The notes: generated by a model from the letters alone, not told the origin. Positions 21,946 through 35,041 are shown, numbered from the stretch's first letter. The stretch is DNA of 64,000 bases from Magnolia sinica (GCF_029962835.1 NC_080588.1:45305001-45369000), one strand, 5' to 3'. Made by a program: numbers and translations.

Positions 21946-24900
21946 TGTAACACCCCGGATTTTCAGGGGCCGAGTAGGTACTCGACTCCCAAATTCCCGA
22001 GTCCCACATATGCCCTAATGGGCTCCAGATTTCAATGCAATTGGGTTTATTTATAAGCAATGACGGGTTTAGCAAAACATAAGCATAAGCATGAGAATAT
22101 CATATAATATAAATACGGGCCACTAAACAGGTAAGATATTCAAAATACAGTACCAAGAAAATCCAACCAGGAACTAGACCCACCCAGATAAATATCCCAT
22201 AATGACTAGGCCCTTGGCCTATGTCCCTCGACCATCTAAACATAAACTAGAAGAAACCTTCGAAGTCTGTGAGTGCATCTGCTCCTCGTTGTCGTCGGCA
22301 CTGACATCGTCCAACGTGTCCCACTCCAGGGTACCTGCATCTATATCAGATTCTAGTTGGTGTTTTAGAACACCATCTCAGAGTGGGAGTAAGTATCTAA
22401 CTCAATGGTACCATTAGCAATAGGCCACACAAATTATCATGCATATAGTACATTTAATGAACAGCAAACAGCATAGAACCCTAGATACTATCGTTAATGC
22501 AAATGCATGGTTGTGATATGATGCATGCCCCTCACCACTAACACTTTCTCAAGCGACGACATCTCACGTTCGCAATGACCAATACTCCCCCCATTGCGAC
22601 CTCGACTGCATAATCGCCACAATAATAATGCACTGTCGTGAAATATGTTAGCCCGATTGGTTAATTAAGTTCATTCATCCAGCAGGTTGGGGAAACTGGA
22701 ATACCCTTAGTGGAGTTATTGCCCTAAATCGATCGCGCGGCTCAGGGGCAGTGGTCATGTGATTCTCGCGACCCTTAGCCCTATATGGGGTAATCAATTC
22801 CGAAAAAGAGTATAATCACAGATGAAAATAATTTAGACTTAAATGTCCTACTCGCGGTCACTGTGGGGAGATTGTCACCCCAGTACAGGTCGATAGCACG
22901 GGCACAATGTCACATACACCGTCCCTGGCTCACGAGTCTAAGTGCTTACTGGACACTATGGGGAGGCTCATCACCCTAGCATAGGCCGACAACACGGGCA
23001 TAGTGTCCCATACCATCATCCCTGACTCATGAGTCTTGTGGGCCGTAAAATACAATTAATAGTGGGCGCAAAGGTCTCAGGGTACTTCGAGTTCATACAG
23101 GCGTGATAAAAAATGGTTAATGTGCAAGGATGGCCGACCTAAGAGTTAATATGCCCCCACAAGTTGAACTATAAACTGAACAGCCTAAGATAATTTACAG
23201 CTTAACTAGTCAGGCCAGATTTACTCGTGGGTTGATCCAACGATGAGATTCCCAAATAATTCCGGTTATCGGCCAATCCATGACAGGACAAGTTCACTGA
23301 TGGATAACATAAATTCAACAAATTTAGGAATAATTTCATAAATGGCAACAAAATCCAGCATTCTAAGTATATGGATAATAATACACCAATCTTCACTAAA
23401 CTACGAGGATCATGTTCAACATATTCCAACAATTGTAATAAGATGGACAACAACATGCAAAGCTCCACTCCAATTTACAGATTATACATATCATAATCCA
23501 GTCTTACATCACATGGGCAGTCATATAACAACACACCGAAGTTTATCTTCCATAGATCAACATGAAGCACACAGTTCAACCATACACTGAATTTTAAGGT
23601 AAGTGACTCAACCAATCAACCAAATTACAACATTTCATGCCTCCACCTAACTATAATTAATCATATAATCAAGAAATCAATCGCTAATTACCAAATTATA
23701 GCAATCCATGTTATCATTTTAAGCATAATTAACACCAAATCAGGGAATTAACAACCAACTAGCAGCATTTTAGGAAAATTTAAATACTTACACCCTACAT
23801 GAGCATGCAAATGCACAAGTCATATATTTGGGGTAATAGGGCCACACCCTTTCTCATAATTTTAACAATTCCTAGCCTAATTTCCCATTTATGCAATCAA
23901 AATGAAAATTCAGCCACATGCACTAACAATCACTAATCACATTCATTAAACCTACATTAGGCGCGATAATCAACCACCTAAAGGTAATGGTCCGCACTTA
24001 TTGTCGACTGGAAGCCTTTGTAAGCATCTTAACATCGCCGGGTCCACAAACTCGATGTGTCGGGGCCCTGCATTGCAAGAAAACGGCGGTAGGAAGCATG
24101 CATGTGGCTGATCATTAGGGAAAAATGGGCTGACGTCCAATTCTTACCTTAGATTGGGCGTAGCTCGATTCTACGGTGGTAGGATCGAAATTTCCGTAGT
24201 TGCAAGGGCGATGGGTGAGGGGAGTTGTGATCTTCAAGCACCAAGGTGCAATCCTTCACCCTCCCTTCTCTCTCTCTCTCTCTTTCTCAGAATTTTAGCT
24301 GCTGAAATCTCAACAAATGAGGGAGAGAGGGCTTATAAATACCCAGAAATTATGTCTATTGACCCCAGGTTTCAAGAAATGCCTCCAATGGCCCTATGGG
24401 ACCCAAATCTAGCTGTTGGGGTTGCCCTGATGGGCCCATGACCCATCTAATTCATGGAGCTTGATGAAGGGCTAGGTGAAATTTGGCGGCAAACGGATGC
24501 GGGGTTTTTTCGGAATGGCCCGGGTTATGATCAACGGTCACCGATCCTCGATTATTAGTCAAATTTTACAGACGAGTGCAGAGAAATATCTTCAACCTAT
24601 GGTGTAAATTTGGGTGGAATCCGACAGTTGAAATGTCCTAATTTATTGTCCTAAGTGCCGAGGCCATTTATTTTAAAATTTAGATTTTAGGCCTATACTA
24701 GGGCTAGTTGCACTTTACAAGTGCTGACTCGATAGCGTGAATCATCCATTTTCGAGCATCGTCTGAGTCTATCCTCCATGATAGACCATAAGCCCAGTGG
24801 GATGGACATTACTTTACAATTTCGGAACTAGTGGCCCACTAACGAGCGATCTAGAGCTTGTTTGGGTAATCGGAGCATTTCTGGAATAAATTAGGTAGAG

Positions 24901-25371
24901 GGATTTCTTAGGCATAGTTGTTGAGGTATGGATTAACTAAGTTCACCATATGGCTTATTCGAAATTAGTGAAAGTGGAGATTTGGTCATGATTAGTCTAA
25001 ACCATCGGCTTTAGGCTAAAAGAGTAACTGGGTTGATTTGGTCCATTAGTCAAGATCCGAGCCTTATCTGACCTGGCTTTGGGTAGATCTTTTAATTTAG
25101 TTACGATTGTCTTGATTAATCAGTGGTAGGTTGGTTAGATTTGGGCCCTATGTGAACATATCATGGGGATAAACTTGATGTTTAACTGATCAGTTGGGTT
25201 CATTGGTTTTCTACAGTTGATCAATCTTATTTGTACGGTTCTTTATTGGTACCAGTCGTGTGTAAGGTCACCTCGAGCATCAATGGTCCGTGAGTGGTGA
25301 CGTGGATAGTTATTAAAAAAATTAAAGGATTTTTTGACAAATCTCAAACAATGAAAATTCGAGGTGTTACA
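21946..25371 (-). repeat. LARD 5' LTR, 3426 bp
   Basis: Starts TGTAACACCCCGGATTTTCA and ends GAGGTGTTACA. Relative to the other LTR it has an extra ~50 bp near 23998-24050 (TTGTCGACTGGAAGCC…). It adjoins the primer site, so it is the 5' LTR of a minus-strand element. Confidence 0.8.
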
Positions 25372-26868
25372 ATGCAATAATGATGATAGCTAATTAGTCT
25401 GAATTTTTTATAGGCAGGGTCCGATTATATCAGTAAGCTGCATAACATACGTTCAAAATGATTGAGTGCTGAGAACAATATATGTGAAAATGTGATGTGT
25501 GGAATGCTTGATGTTGTGTTGATACCTATGATAAAATGATGACTAAGTGGATAGGTTTCTGATGAGCAGGCTTTGATTATATCAGCAAGCCATGGAGCAT
25601 ACGCCCACCAATTGGATACAAGAAAATGATGAAATGCAATGTAGTAATGGTGTATTTGAGAAGCAGGGGTGTTGAGAAGAGAGTGAGTGTTGCATAATGC
25701 TAATGCTTAAAATTAGGTGCAGCTAATTGAAGCTTAAATATTTGGATGGATGATAGTATCGCAAATGCAAGATCGAGTGGCTCGGATTAGGACTTTGGTG
25801 GCTTAGAAGACTTAGACTCTGGCTAGGCCAGGCTAGACTAGGGATGAACTCTCTTTCTCTCGCTCTCACTCTTCTCGGTGGATGGATGAGATGGCTAGAT
25901 GTTTAAATCCCTAAGGGATAAAAAGGCTTTGAAATGGGAGTGGATCTACTAGATGTATATGATGCTTAAAATGAGAAGGGAAGAGGGCTATTTATAGCCC
26001 CTAAACCCATTTTTCATGTAATTCCTGCAAAGTTTAGGAGTAAAATATGTTTGAAGGTCTAGGATTGGAAATTTCTACATGGCCACCTCTCACAAGTTGG
26101 ATAAGGTGGTAACAGAGTAAATTTAGATAAGGAGATGGGCATTAGAATAAATACACATCGACCGCACACTTAAAGGTTGTAAAGGAGAATTTTGTATGCT
26201 TAAGGGACATAATCCCAAAGAGTGGGAGTGTCACGTGGCTGGTGGTAAGCTAGTTACTGCTAGTCCACACTTGGAACTCATGAGGAGGCTTTGTCGTGAA
26301 GGACGTTGCATTGAGGTTGTACATTGTACTCCTATTGGGCTGGATTCTGGGCTTTGGTTCAGGCTTGATTTTGAGCTTAATTAGGTGAGTTGACTAGGTT
26401 GTTGGACTTGGTAGGCTGACCGGATAAGTTGACTCAGTGATTTAACTAGGTGAGCCAACTTGTCGAGTTGACGCACTTTTACTTGAAACACCTAGACTAG
26501 CTTGAATAATGCTTACTGTCAGAATTGACGTGCTTTTACTTTTTATAAATTATAGAAGTTGTTCTTGCATGGTTTTCATGTTTTGTGTCATTTCCTAGAT
26601 GCAAGCAGCCACCATTAATTCGGTTAGATGTAACTATGAAAGAGAGGCCACAAGCATTTTAAGCGTGGGGAAGGAGAGAGGCATGACTGTTCCATATTGA
26701 GCTATAGTAGGGAAGGTTTGCTCTGGGAGCAATGGTTTTGGATTCTTTATTTTTTATTTTTTATAGAATAAATGCAGATGCATATGTAAGTGTGAAAGAA
26801 TTGATATTCCTCAGGAATTCGTAAGATATTGCTTTTCAAGTCGGGTTGTGACTAGTGAGACTACTAAA
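25372..26868 (-). other. Interior of the Tat/Ogre-like remnant, non-coding
   Basis: DNA between the LARD and the Ogre-type primer site. It shows a diverged direct repeat about 155 bp apart (GGGTCCGATTATATCAGTAAGC near 25427 and GCTTTGATTATATCAGCAAGC near 25569). No pol motif was seen, so most of the element is gone. Confidence 0.4.
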
Positions 26869-26886
26869 CCTCCAGTGGAGTCACCA
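26869..26886 (-). promoter_or_regulatory. Ogre-type primer binding site
   Basis: Minus strand TGGTGACTCCACTGGAGG differs at few positions from TGGCGACTCCACTGGGGA, the 18-base site known in Ogre/Tat elements and attributed to arginine tRNA. It lies 3 bases from the start of the LTR copy at 26890. Confidence 0.6.
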
Positions 26887-26889
26887 TTC

Positions 26890-27479
26890 TGTGGACGCTA
26901 GATTCCGGGTGGGAAATTGACTCGCATTCCACAAGTTGCCTCTCTTGAAGGCTTTTGGGGTTAAGAGGGTATTATGTTTGACTAGAGTCTCCATTAACTA
27001 ATTATTTCAATTTTACAATTGGTCAGACCTTGTAAAAGCGCTTAGGATTGAGAATCTGAAGATCCTTAGCCCTAAGACGAATCTTGATTTTGCATTCTAG
27101 ACCTCTACCTCACCAAATTAACAACACTTACAGGTTTTCAAGATAAAGAAGTATAAGAGAATGAAGAATATTTGCACAGTTATTTTCTTAGAAATTTATT
27201 TATAGACATTTCTTTTATTTTCAAAAGCAATATATTTTAGTGAAAATTTAGAATGAAAGGTAGATCCAGTGAATAGTAGGTTTTAGTTTTATGGATTTAA
27301 GTTTTAATGTTTAAATCTGAAATATCATAGTTTGGGTGATTTAATTATAATGTGATTTGGATGTATGGTGATTTGAATGTTAATATAGATGTAAGAATGT
27401 ATAAAAACAACTTTGTTCACACCTTAAAACTCGAGATTAGTGTCACTGTACTTGCGTTCTAAATTTCAAGGTGTGATAG
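26890..27479 (-). mobile_element. Tat/Ogre-like Gypsy LTR, right (5') copy, partial
   Basis: Starts TGTGGACGCTAGATTCCGGG. It shares GGGGTTAAGAGGGTATTATG, AAAAGCGCTTAGGATTGAGA and GAAGATCCTTAGCCCTA with the left copy at 15742. Similarity fades after about 27110. It is cut at 27479 by the solo LTR. Confidence 0.5.
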
Positions 27480-28966
27480 TGTAACATCCCGAATTTTCAC
27501 GGCCCGAGTACATACTCATGCCCGAGAATTCCGGGTGTTACTAATGTAAAAATTGGATACTTCAAAATCGCACCTTATTTTTTTTTTTTTATTCCTTTTC
27601 AAGATAAATCACATCCAGTTATATTCACAAAGGTAACCATTCATGAGAATAAAATCGACTGTATTTATTATTCCATTAGAATAAAAAGCGTACAAATAAT
27701 TCTTTAATGCCCTCTCAATGGGAGCTTATTACATTATCAAGGTTTGTAGCGAAAAATAAATAAAATAATTTGTGGTGCTATCTTTCTTCTTTATTTGAAA
27801 GAATCTTTCATAGAATGATTAACGTCATATCATTAACCTGTAGTTCACCAGCAATATCTATACGGCTAGAGAGGGTTAACGCCCTACTCATAGTGATGGT
27901 TGTCCTTTAAAGTTTACAATGATTTAAGTGATTCATAAGAATAATAGAAGGGTACCAATACATCTCATACTCCACAAATACAAGGGGTATCGATATGCGT
28001 AAACATTCTATGTAATATGCATGCCTAACAAAGTACGTGCGGTCCATCACCCTTAGCGATCATGATCACAATGTGGAAAGGTAGTTTAAAGATAGCTAGC
28101 TTGCCTCGCATTCTTACCCTACGGAGATTCATTGGTGTGTCCAACATTAACATGGATTTATGCGAACATCTCAAGGCAACACAACAACACGATTGAGGGA
28201 TTTACATGACACGATGTGTTCATAGAGAGACTATTTGCGACATCCAATCCAGAAAAGAGATGTAACATACATGGCGATTTATTTACATTGATTATGCACC
28301 ACTCGCCAACCCATGAGATTATGTGCCGACCAAGAAAACTGCTACTTGAAACGCATTACGTCCACGATAATATATTGATCACTAAAAGTGGAGTTTCCAT
28401 CACAGTACTTGCATGCAAGGTGGTAATAAAGTGAGGGAAATTATGCAATAAGAATTCATAAGAATGAATAACAACATCTTGAAGCAGGTAGTAATGATAC
28501 AATCAAATTTATCTCATCACAAAATTTAAAGGAAAACCCTCACCTTTCAATCTCTCTCTTTCTTCCTTAATCATTGCTAGTTTTGTGTCGTCTTGCTCCA
28601 ATTCTAGCATAATTAATATGATTCATGTAGTAAGGCCATTGTATTATCTAGATTAACATGGTTAGGACCATTCTTATTTTATAATTCAGGCTAGAATTGG
28701 AATGAACTTCTGATTTTAATAAGAATAGACGTGGCTACCTTTCGATCTGCAAATATCTTCAATCCGACCAAGCTCCAATTTAACAACTCGGATTGGCTAA
28801 CTTTAAGCTTTTTAATAATTTCTATTTAAAGATTAACTCTTTAATTTTCATGAACAACCAAAAACTTAGACAATCTTACTTGCCAATTATAGGACTCGAA
28901 CCTGTGCGTGATCCTTTGCAGAATTCCCTTACCGCCGGTTTCTTTCCCTCTCCTTTCAAACAACCA

Positions 28967-29020
<54 letters not shown>

Positions 29021-31420
29021 CTCTTCTCTTTTGAGATTTAGGCCTAGATTCTCTCCTTTGTTGTTGCTGAATGATTTGTGGATGGAAGGCTTATATAGAG
29101 TTTGGAATGAGTTTTCGTATTTGGAGTGAGTTCGTGTTTGAGTTTACATGATGGAGATATCTTACACACCAAATCACGCACTCGTAGTTTGTTCTCGACG
29201 TTGGATTCTTCCTTAATTCCGTTGATCATTGGCTAATTGAATGGACCTTGCTATGGTCGAATAGAACACGGATGTAATGGCCAAACAAAGTCTACGTCTG
29301 TCGTGGTTCGATAGGGAAGAGAACCCGGCCTCTACTGGCAGATTTAATAAGAGGGGTATTTCTTCAAATCCCCATTGCTGGATGGATCAGATGGTCCATA
29401 GGGAGCTTGTGGGTCCCCCGAAATCAATGTTTAAAGTCATCTAGGTGGTGGTTTTAAAAGAAACATGTTGCGGGTGATTTTTCACAATCGACCATGAAAG
29501 ACCGGATAAGCCGACGTCTTTCTCGTCTCTCTATCCTTTCAATAATCCCATTTAGATTGGAAAATCATCCCAGGTCATTAGTCCTTTGTTTTGAATGGAT
29601 TGGATGATCTTTTTAATCCCTCTTATAAGGTTTTGATTGAATTGGTCCCAAGCTGTAAGAGACCATTTACAGATGTTGTTCCTGGGTGTGTTACAATTTA
29701 GGTGGAGTTGTTAAATGGTGGAGATCATCCCATGTTGTGATCGGATGGAAATGACCTTACTTGGGTCGTGCTTGTTTTTAAGAGAAGGAATCGGAGATGG
29801 ATTCCGTTTTGAACACCAATGTAGCACGTAAGGAGCTTCTGTTTTGGATTGTTGTGAAAGTGGGAGAATTACCTAATCAAGTGGGACCTGTTGTGGTATT
29901 TGTAGTGAAATCCACTCCGTTCAACAGTTTCTTAGGGTCGTGTTAGGTTATGGTTGTGAATATGGGGGTGATCGGACGCTTATCTTGAAAGTTCTACTAT
30001 TGGGTGCTGAAATGGACTTAATATAAATTAATGGTCTTAGCTTAATGACCAGGGCCCATTTTTAGGGGATATGTGTAGTCAGGAGAGGCAAAGGGTTGGA
30101 CAAATTTTGGTGGTTAATCGATGGTGGAAAAAGCCTAGATCTAAAATTTCACCTTTCGCACCAAAATGAAGGAATTAACTTCAGCGTTCAACAGTGTAGG
30201 ATTACAAATCAGGGTGTAAATTTTGTATGATCTCGTAGTCATATGAGGCCAAAGTGTGGTCCAAGTTTGAATTACGATGGACGGTGGGAAATGGGTAAAT
30301 TTGAAGATCTAGATTTATACATAGTTTGTAAGCCTCAAAAGCCTACCAAAGTGGGGTCTTCATATTTCATACTTGGTCCATATGATGGGCAATCCAAGTC
30401 GTTCATAAGAATGGAAATATCCTACTACATCTACCCACGAGGTTTCTTCACTCAATAGACACCAAAATCAACAGTTAAGGGACTGATTTGTTAATTGGGT
30501 TACTTTTACAATGATATAATGGCTGAAATTTGACATGTATGGTTAATTTATAATACATAGGCATTGTATAAAATCTCACATCAAACAAATAGTGAGAACC
30601 ATGTGATCTATAATTCAAAGGTTTCGGTTAATGCCATTTTCGTAATTATTGTTGATATAAGAGTTTTGAAAAATCTAATGGTTCTACATCATTGTATGCA
30701 TGTTTCTACGTAATTCTTACAAGTGAACTTATATATAAATCTTTATGAATAAAAAATTATTCACCAAATTAATTAAGGGAATGTACATATATCAACCAAT
30801 ATAATGGATAGTCAGATGACATGTTAAAAATAAAAAATAAAAACTTGATGGTTAATACTCTAATCATGTATGTAAGTGGGTGTATGGTTAGTTTTATAAA
30901 TGGATGATCATAAGTGGATTTTTGAAGTGATCAAGAGTAAAACATGTATACCATTAGATTTAAGTGACTTGATCACATGTGTAAGTTTCTCAAATTATAG
31001 TTTTGATGGTAGGTTAAGCATATTCATAGGTGGTAAACAAGATAAATGAATCAGAATCTCAATCTGATGCGTGTACAAATGGATGTAGAGATCAAGTAGT
31101 TAGTATACTACGATCGAGTAGTCCAAAATCAAAGTGGACGGTCAGATGTCTCTATCTAACAGTAAATATTTCACTAAGCGGTGGGTTATGATGGGTAAGT
31201 GAGGATACTTAGATATATGATGGTCCTATTTTAAAATCAATGGTCGAATGACTTGATCTATGGATGAAGATCATTCTCAATGGTCAGATTCATGTTGGAT
31301 AATAGATGTAAGGTTAGGATAGCTAAATTGGCATCGTACACATGTACACACTAAGTTAAACTTCATGGTAACACTCGAGAACTTTCAATACTCAGGTATT
31401 GAAAAGTCCGGGGTGTTACA
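27480..31420. mobile_element. Giant solo LTR, 3.94 kb
   Basis: Starts TGTAACATCCCGAATTTTCA and ends GTCCGGGGTGTTACA. The 5-bp duplication is perfect: GATAG at 27475-27479 and at 31421-31425. The ends resemble those of the LARD LTRs but the interior is different. No primer site, polypurine tract or coding region adjoins it. It carries a TC microsatellite at 28970-29014. A second GGGTGTTAC string near 27534 shows that end-like motifs recur inside. Confidence 0.75.
28970..29014. repeat. (TC)n microsatellite
   Basis: TC run within the solo LTR. Confidence 0.95.
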
Positions 31421-31425
31421 GATAG

Positions 31426-31626
31426 ATAGTTTTACACAGAGTAAATCTTATGAAATCTTCTCTCTTTCCCATTTATAGAAGAGAAATCCAAAGAGTCTTC
31501 CAATATCCTTTTGACTAACGCTAAGGAGAGATCCATGGGGTTCTAGTGGTCTACGAGTGTTTGGAGCTTTGTTACACCCACTACATCCCTATCTATAAGA
31601 CATGGCCACCTTCATCATCCACAGTC
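31426..31626. other. Older host DNA between two insertions
   Basis: About 200 bp with no recognised feature. It joins 37322 onward if the Gypsy element at 31632-37316 is removed. Confidence 0.5.
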
Positions 31627-31631
31627 CTCCT

Positions 31632-32613
31632 TGTCACGCCCCAAACTCAAAAAATGGGCTCACAAAATTCCCGATCGCCGAATCCGGTGCCGACAACCTC
31701 TGTAGTGCCCCATATATATATAAATGAATAATATCAAAAGACCAACCGGATTGCACTCCAAATAACAGTGGTGAGAATGATTTCTACCATTTAAAACTTT
31801 CGAGGCCCACCATAACATTTATTTTCTACCCAATCTGATCATAAGGTCACACAGACCTAAATTAAGGGGAAAAACAATTTTCCTAATGATCCAAAACCTA
31901 TGTGACAACAAGGTTTCAATGGCAGACACTCAATCCCTACTACTTTTGCTATGTGGTCCACTTGATACAGGATCTGTCTCATTTTTGAACTCAAGCTTTA
32001 AAATGATCTTTCAAATGGTTGGACGACTTGGATGCAACACATGCATCATGGTGGGTCCCATAGGGATAGATGGCATGGAGAGGACACATACATTATTGGG
32101 GACCCACCGTCCAGTGGTATGGACGGTGTGGCAAGAACACATACATCATTAGGTGGGTCCCACCGTCTAGTGCTATGAACGGTGCGAACAAAGAACATAC
32201 ACCATGGTGGTTTCCATCGTCCACAGCAATGGACGGTGTGAGTAAAACACATACATCAATGGTGGGTTCCACGTGGGGCCCACCATAACGTTTGTTTGTC
32301 ATCCAATCTGTTGGCAAGGTCACACGGACCTGGATGAAAAGGAAAAACAAATTTCATATCTGATCCAAAACTTCTGTGATACCCAAAAGGATCTCAATGG
32401 CAGACGTTCAATCCACACTGTTTCCTATGATGTGGGCCACCTGAGCTTCGTATATGGCTGATTTTTGGGAAGGGCCCACTGCCCTAAGGGGCCTATCATA
32501 TGCACGGTGCTGATGTTCACACACAGCACGGTGGGGCCCACTGCTGGGACTCAGGTCCCAGCCCATCCGTCTGAACGCAACTCGATCTGAAACCGACTTG
32601 ACTCGGATCTGCG

Positions 32614-32646
<33 letters not shown>

Positions 32647-34228
32647 ATATTTTTTTATATTTTTTTTGAAATCTTATTTTTTCATGGTTTTTCATGCGTG
32701 GGGCCCGCATCAGAAGAATCCACCCCATCCACTGCTTCCCATAGCTCAAGACGAGCCAAACAAGCCCAATATTCAATATATTTTGGGGTACAGCAACATC
32801 AGAGTGCATTTTAACGGTGAAAACCACTATTTCCTATGCTATGGCCCGCCAGAAAACCGGATCAGCTTCATTTTTCAGCTCAACGCCTAAAATGAGGTAG
32901 GAAAGGGGATGGACGGCTTGGATTAAACATATATACCAAGGTGGGGCCTGCATGAGCGGTCCACCCAAAGTTTTTAAATCAAACTGACATTTTTAGTTTG
33001 CTTGTCAGTACACAACACCGTCGGTTCACACTTCACTTTGTAACCACGTCCAGCGTCCTTGGCTGCTGGACGGTTCACATACAACACATGTATAAGGTGG
33101 GCCTTGCTCAGGTGGGCCACCAAATGCATGGATGGTGTGAATAAGACATACACTAAGGTGGGGTCCACCAAGTGAGCCACACGGCCACATCATCACACAC
33201 CAAAAAAATGAAAAAGAGCGAGGAAGAGAGAGAAAGAGAGAGAGACACGTGTGATGGAGGGCTCCGCCACTATGAGCCCTCCCTTGTATTCAATCATACA
33301 TCAAGTGGGTCTCAATAGATGTGGGCCCACCAAATCAAAGATCAACGGTGGAGATTCCTTCTCCACCAAAATGGAAGGTCTAGATGACCTCTATTTGTGC
33401 AAGGAACATAAACATCATGATTGGGTCCATGGAGAATGGCCCCATCATGGAATGATCATGAGAATCAAGGTGGGCCATCGGCCACACCTAGGATCCAAAG
33501 TGAGATCCATACCATCAATCGGTAAGCCTCACTTGGCCCATCATAAAAACATGAAAATCTAGGCCTATAAAGCATCCACCGTTCGATCTTCTTGGTCCGA
33601 TGGAACGCCGGTCTCCTTGTGCTTCACTTTGATGGAGGGTGATGAGGTTTGAATGGCTAGGATGATGGTTTTTGGGATAGGTAGTGAGCCACATACATCA
33701 CACTTTTCTCTCACTTGGGAAAGCCATGGACGTCCACTCTTTTGCTCTCTTTGTTGCTTGGAAATTGTGAAGAGAAAGAGAGAGAGAAGGGATGGTTGTA
33801 AGAGAGAGGTGATGGATGTGAGGTGATGGTGTACTTGACAAGTATGGGTGTGTAAGAGAGAGGGTGAGAAAGAGTTGACTTTGGGGTTGCTTGACTTGAG
33901 GAGAAAGAAAGCATTGATTGATTAATTGATTAATAGGACATTTTGTAGAGATTCTCTTGGTATTACAAACGCGCGGCGTTTTCTTCGAAATAAACTCCAG
34001 CCCACATCTCCCTATTAGGGTATCGGATCAGTATGTAAGATGCGGAGTTGGAACCACGGCGACGGTCCGGTCGCAATGGTACAAGTCTTCGATTAAGCCG
34101 ACTCAAATATATAGGGTACGACTTAGGGTCACGTGCAAACATCGATCATAGGTCGCATGTTACCGGAATTGGATTGAAAGGATCGCGGGAGTTGACGAAA
34201 CAGTACGGACTAGGATGCGCGTCTTACA
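31632..34228 (-). repeat. Family A 3' LTR, 2597 bp
   Basis: Starts TGTCACGCCCCAAACTC and ends GCGCGTCTTACA, adjoining the polypurine tract. Positions 31965 to the end align with 35042-37316. It contains the ~62-bp tandem repeat at 32040-32280 and a TA tract near 32615-32650. Confidence 0.8.
32040..32280. repeat. ~62-bp tandem repeat, four units
   Basis: Unit contains GGTGGGTCCCACCGTCCAGTG, then TATGGACGGTGTG, then ACACATACATCATT, each drifted. The same array is present in the partner LTR at 35117-35357. Confidence 0.65.
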
Positions 34229-34243
34229 GCTCTCCCCACCTAA
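34229..34243 (-). promoter_or_regulatory. Polypurine tract, family A Gypsy
   Basis: Minus strand TTAGGTGGGGAGAGC lies directly before the LTR start TGTAAGACG. Confidence 0.7.
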
Positions 34244-34380
34244 TAAAAATTTTGTCTTTAAAATTTATACTACCATCGCAGCTAAACACAACTCATAAGA
34301 AAATAGGAAACATAATATCATATATAATCAAAACACCATACATCATACAATCAAACATCGAAAAGATGGGGATAGCGCTC

Positions 34381-34740
34381 TTAAATCTCTGCCTTGCGCT
34401 CCCAAGACGCCTCATCCACACTATGATGATCCCACTGCACCTTCACCAAGGGAATGACCTTGGTCCGCAGGACCTGCTCCTTCGATCGAGGATACGAACT
34501 GGCTGCTCAATGTATAAAGCATCCTCACGAACCTCCAACGGCTGCCAATCAATAATAGGAACGATGTCTGACCCACACTTCCTCAACATAGAGACGTGGA
34601 AAACATTGTGGATGCCAGACAACTGAGATGGCAAGGCAAGCCGATAGGCCACGGCGCGAACACGCCTAGTGATCTCGAAAGGTCCTATAAATCTCGGGGC
34701 AAGCTTGCCCTTCACTCCAAAATGAACCACACCCTATAAA
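34381..34740 (-). pseudogene. pol: Gypsy integrase C-terminus and chromodomain-like tail
   Basis: The minus-strand frame reads [16 protein letters not shown], then [20 protein letters not shown] and SMLRK, the conserved C-terminal module of Tekay/Del integrases that follows the catalytic core. After VRILDR a one-base loss shifts the frame. The neighbouring frame continues [20 protein letters not shown] and stops at 34381-34383. The VQW…EASWE ending is the chromodomain-like tail thought to guide integration to heterochromatin. The D-D-E core is absent because DNA upstream is deleted. Confidence 0.8.
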
Positions 34741-35000
34741 GATAGTGCCTCCACATCTTCAGTGCAAAGACAACTGCTGCCAGCTCCAAATCATGAGTGG
34801 GGTAGTTCAGCTCATGGACGTTGAGCTGGCAAGACGCATAAGCCACTGGCTTCCCGTGTTGCATCAAGACAACACCCAAGCTAACTTGTAAGGCATCGGT
34901 AAATACAATAAATCCATCACTCCTAGAGGGAAGAGTAAGGACAGAAGCGGATGTGAAGCAGTCTTTCAGCTCCATAAATGCCAGCTCAGAAGCGTCACTC
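34712..35000 (-). pseudogene. pol: Gypsy RNase H fragment
   Basis: Frame reads [60 protein letters not shown] and [14 protein letters not shown]. These are the typical Gypsy RNase H blocks: TDA with its catalytic Asp, and the [11 protein letters not shown] helix with its catalytic Glu. Just after RHYLY the sequence jumps into the integrase C-terminus and overlaps it in another frame, marking a deletion of the rest of RNase H, the zinc domain and the integrase core. Upstream it abuts, via about 40 bp partly repeating its own sequence (SRSDG-encoding bases), the truncated LTR at 35042. Confidence 0.8.
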
Positions 35001-35041
35001 CATCACTCCTAGAGCTAACTTGTATGCAGTCCTTCAGCTCC

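Larger units (their letters stand above)
16100..25371 (-). mobile_element. Complete non-coding LTR retrotransposon (LARD type), 9.27 kb
   Basis: Two long direct repeats (16100-19471 and 21946-25371) both start TGTAAC and end GTGTTACA. They flank 2.47 kb of internal DNA. On the minus strand a primer site TGGTATCAGAGCA follows the right LTR after GA, and a polypurine tract (TTAAGGGGGGTAGAT) precedes the left LTR. The element is flanked by ATGTA (16095-16099) and ATGCA (25372-25376), a 5-bp duplication with one change. No gag or pol motif survives in any frame of the internal region. Very long LTRs plus a short non-coding interior define large retrotransposon derivatives, which depend on proteins from a full partner. 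The AATTTCGAGGACGAAATT sequence before the tract is typical of Tekay/Del-type Gypsy ends. Confidence 0.8.

Noticed and set aside
26196..26384. 62-codon open frame with Cys/His
   Set aside because: It is inside the Ogre-like remnant and shows no spacing typical of a zinc finger or any pol motif.
34048..34626. 192-codon plus-strand open frame
   Set aside because: It is the opposite strand of the family A LTR end and the integrase C-terminal fragment, which have clear family motifs on the minus strand.
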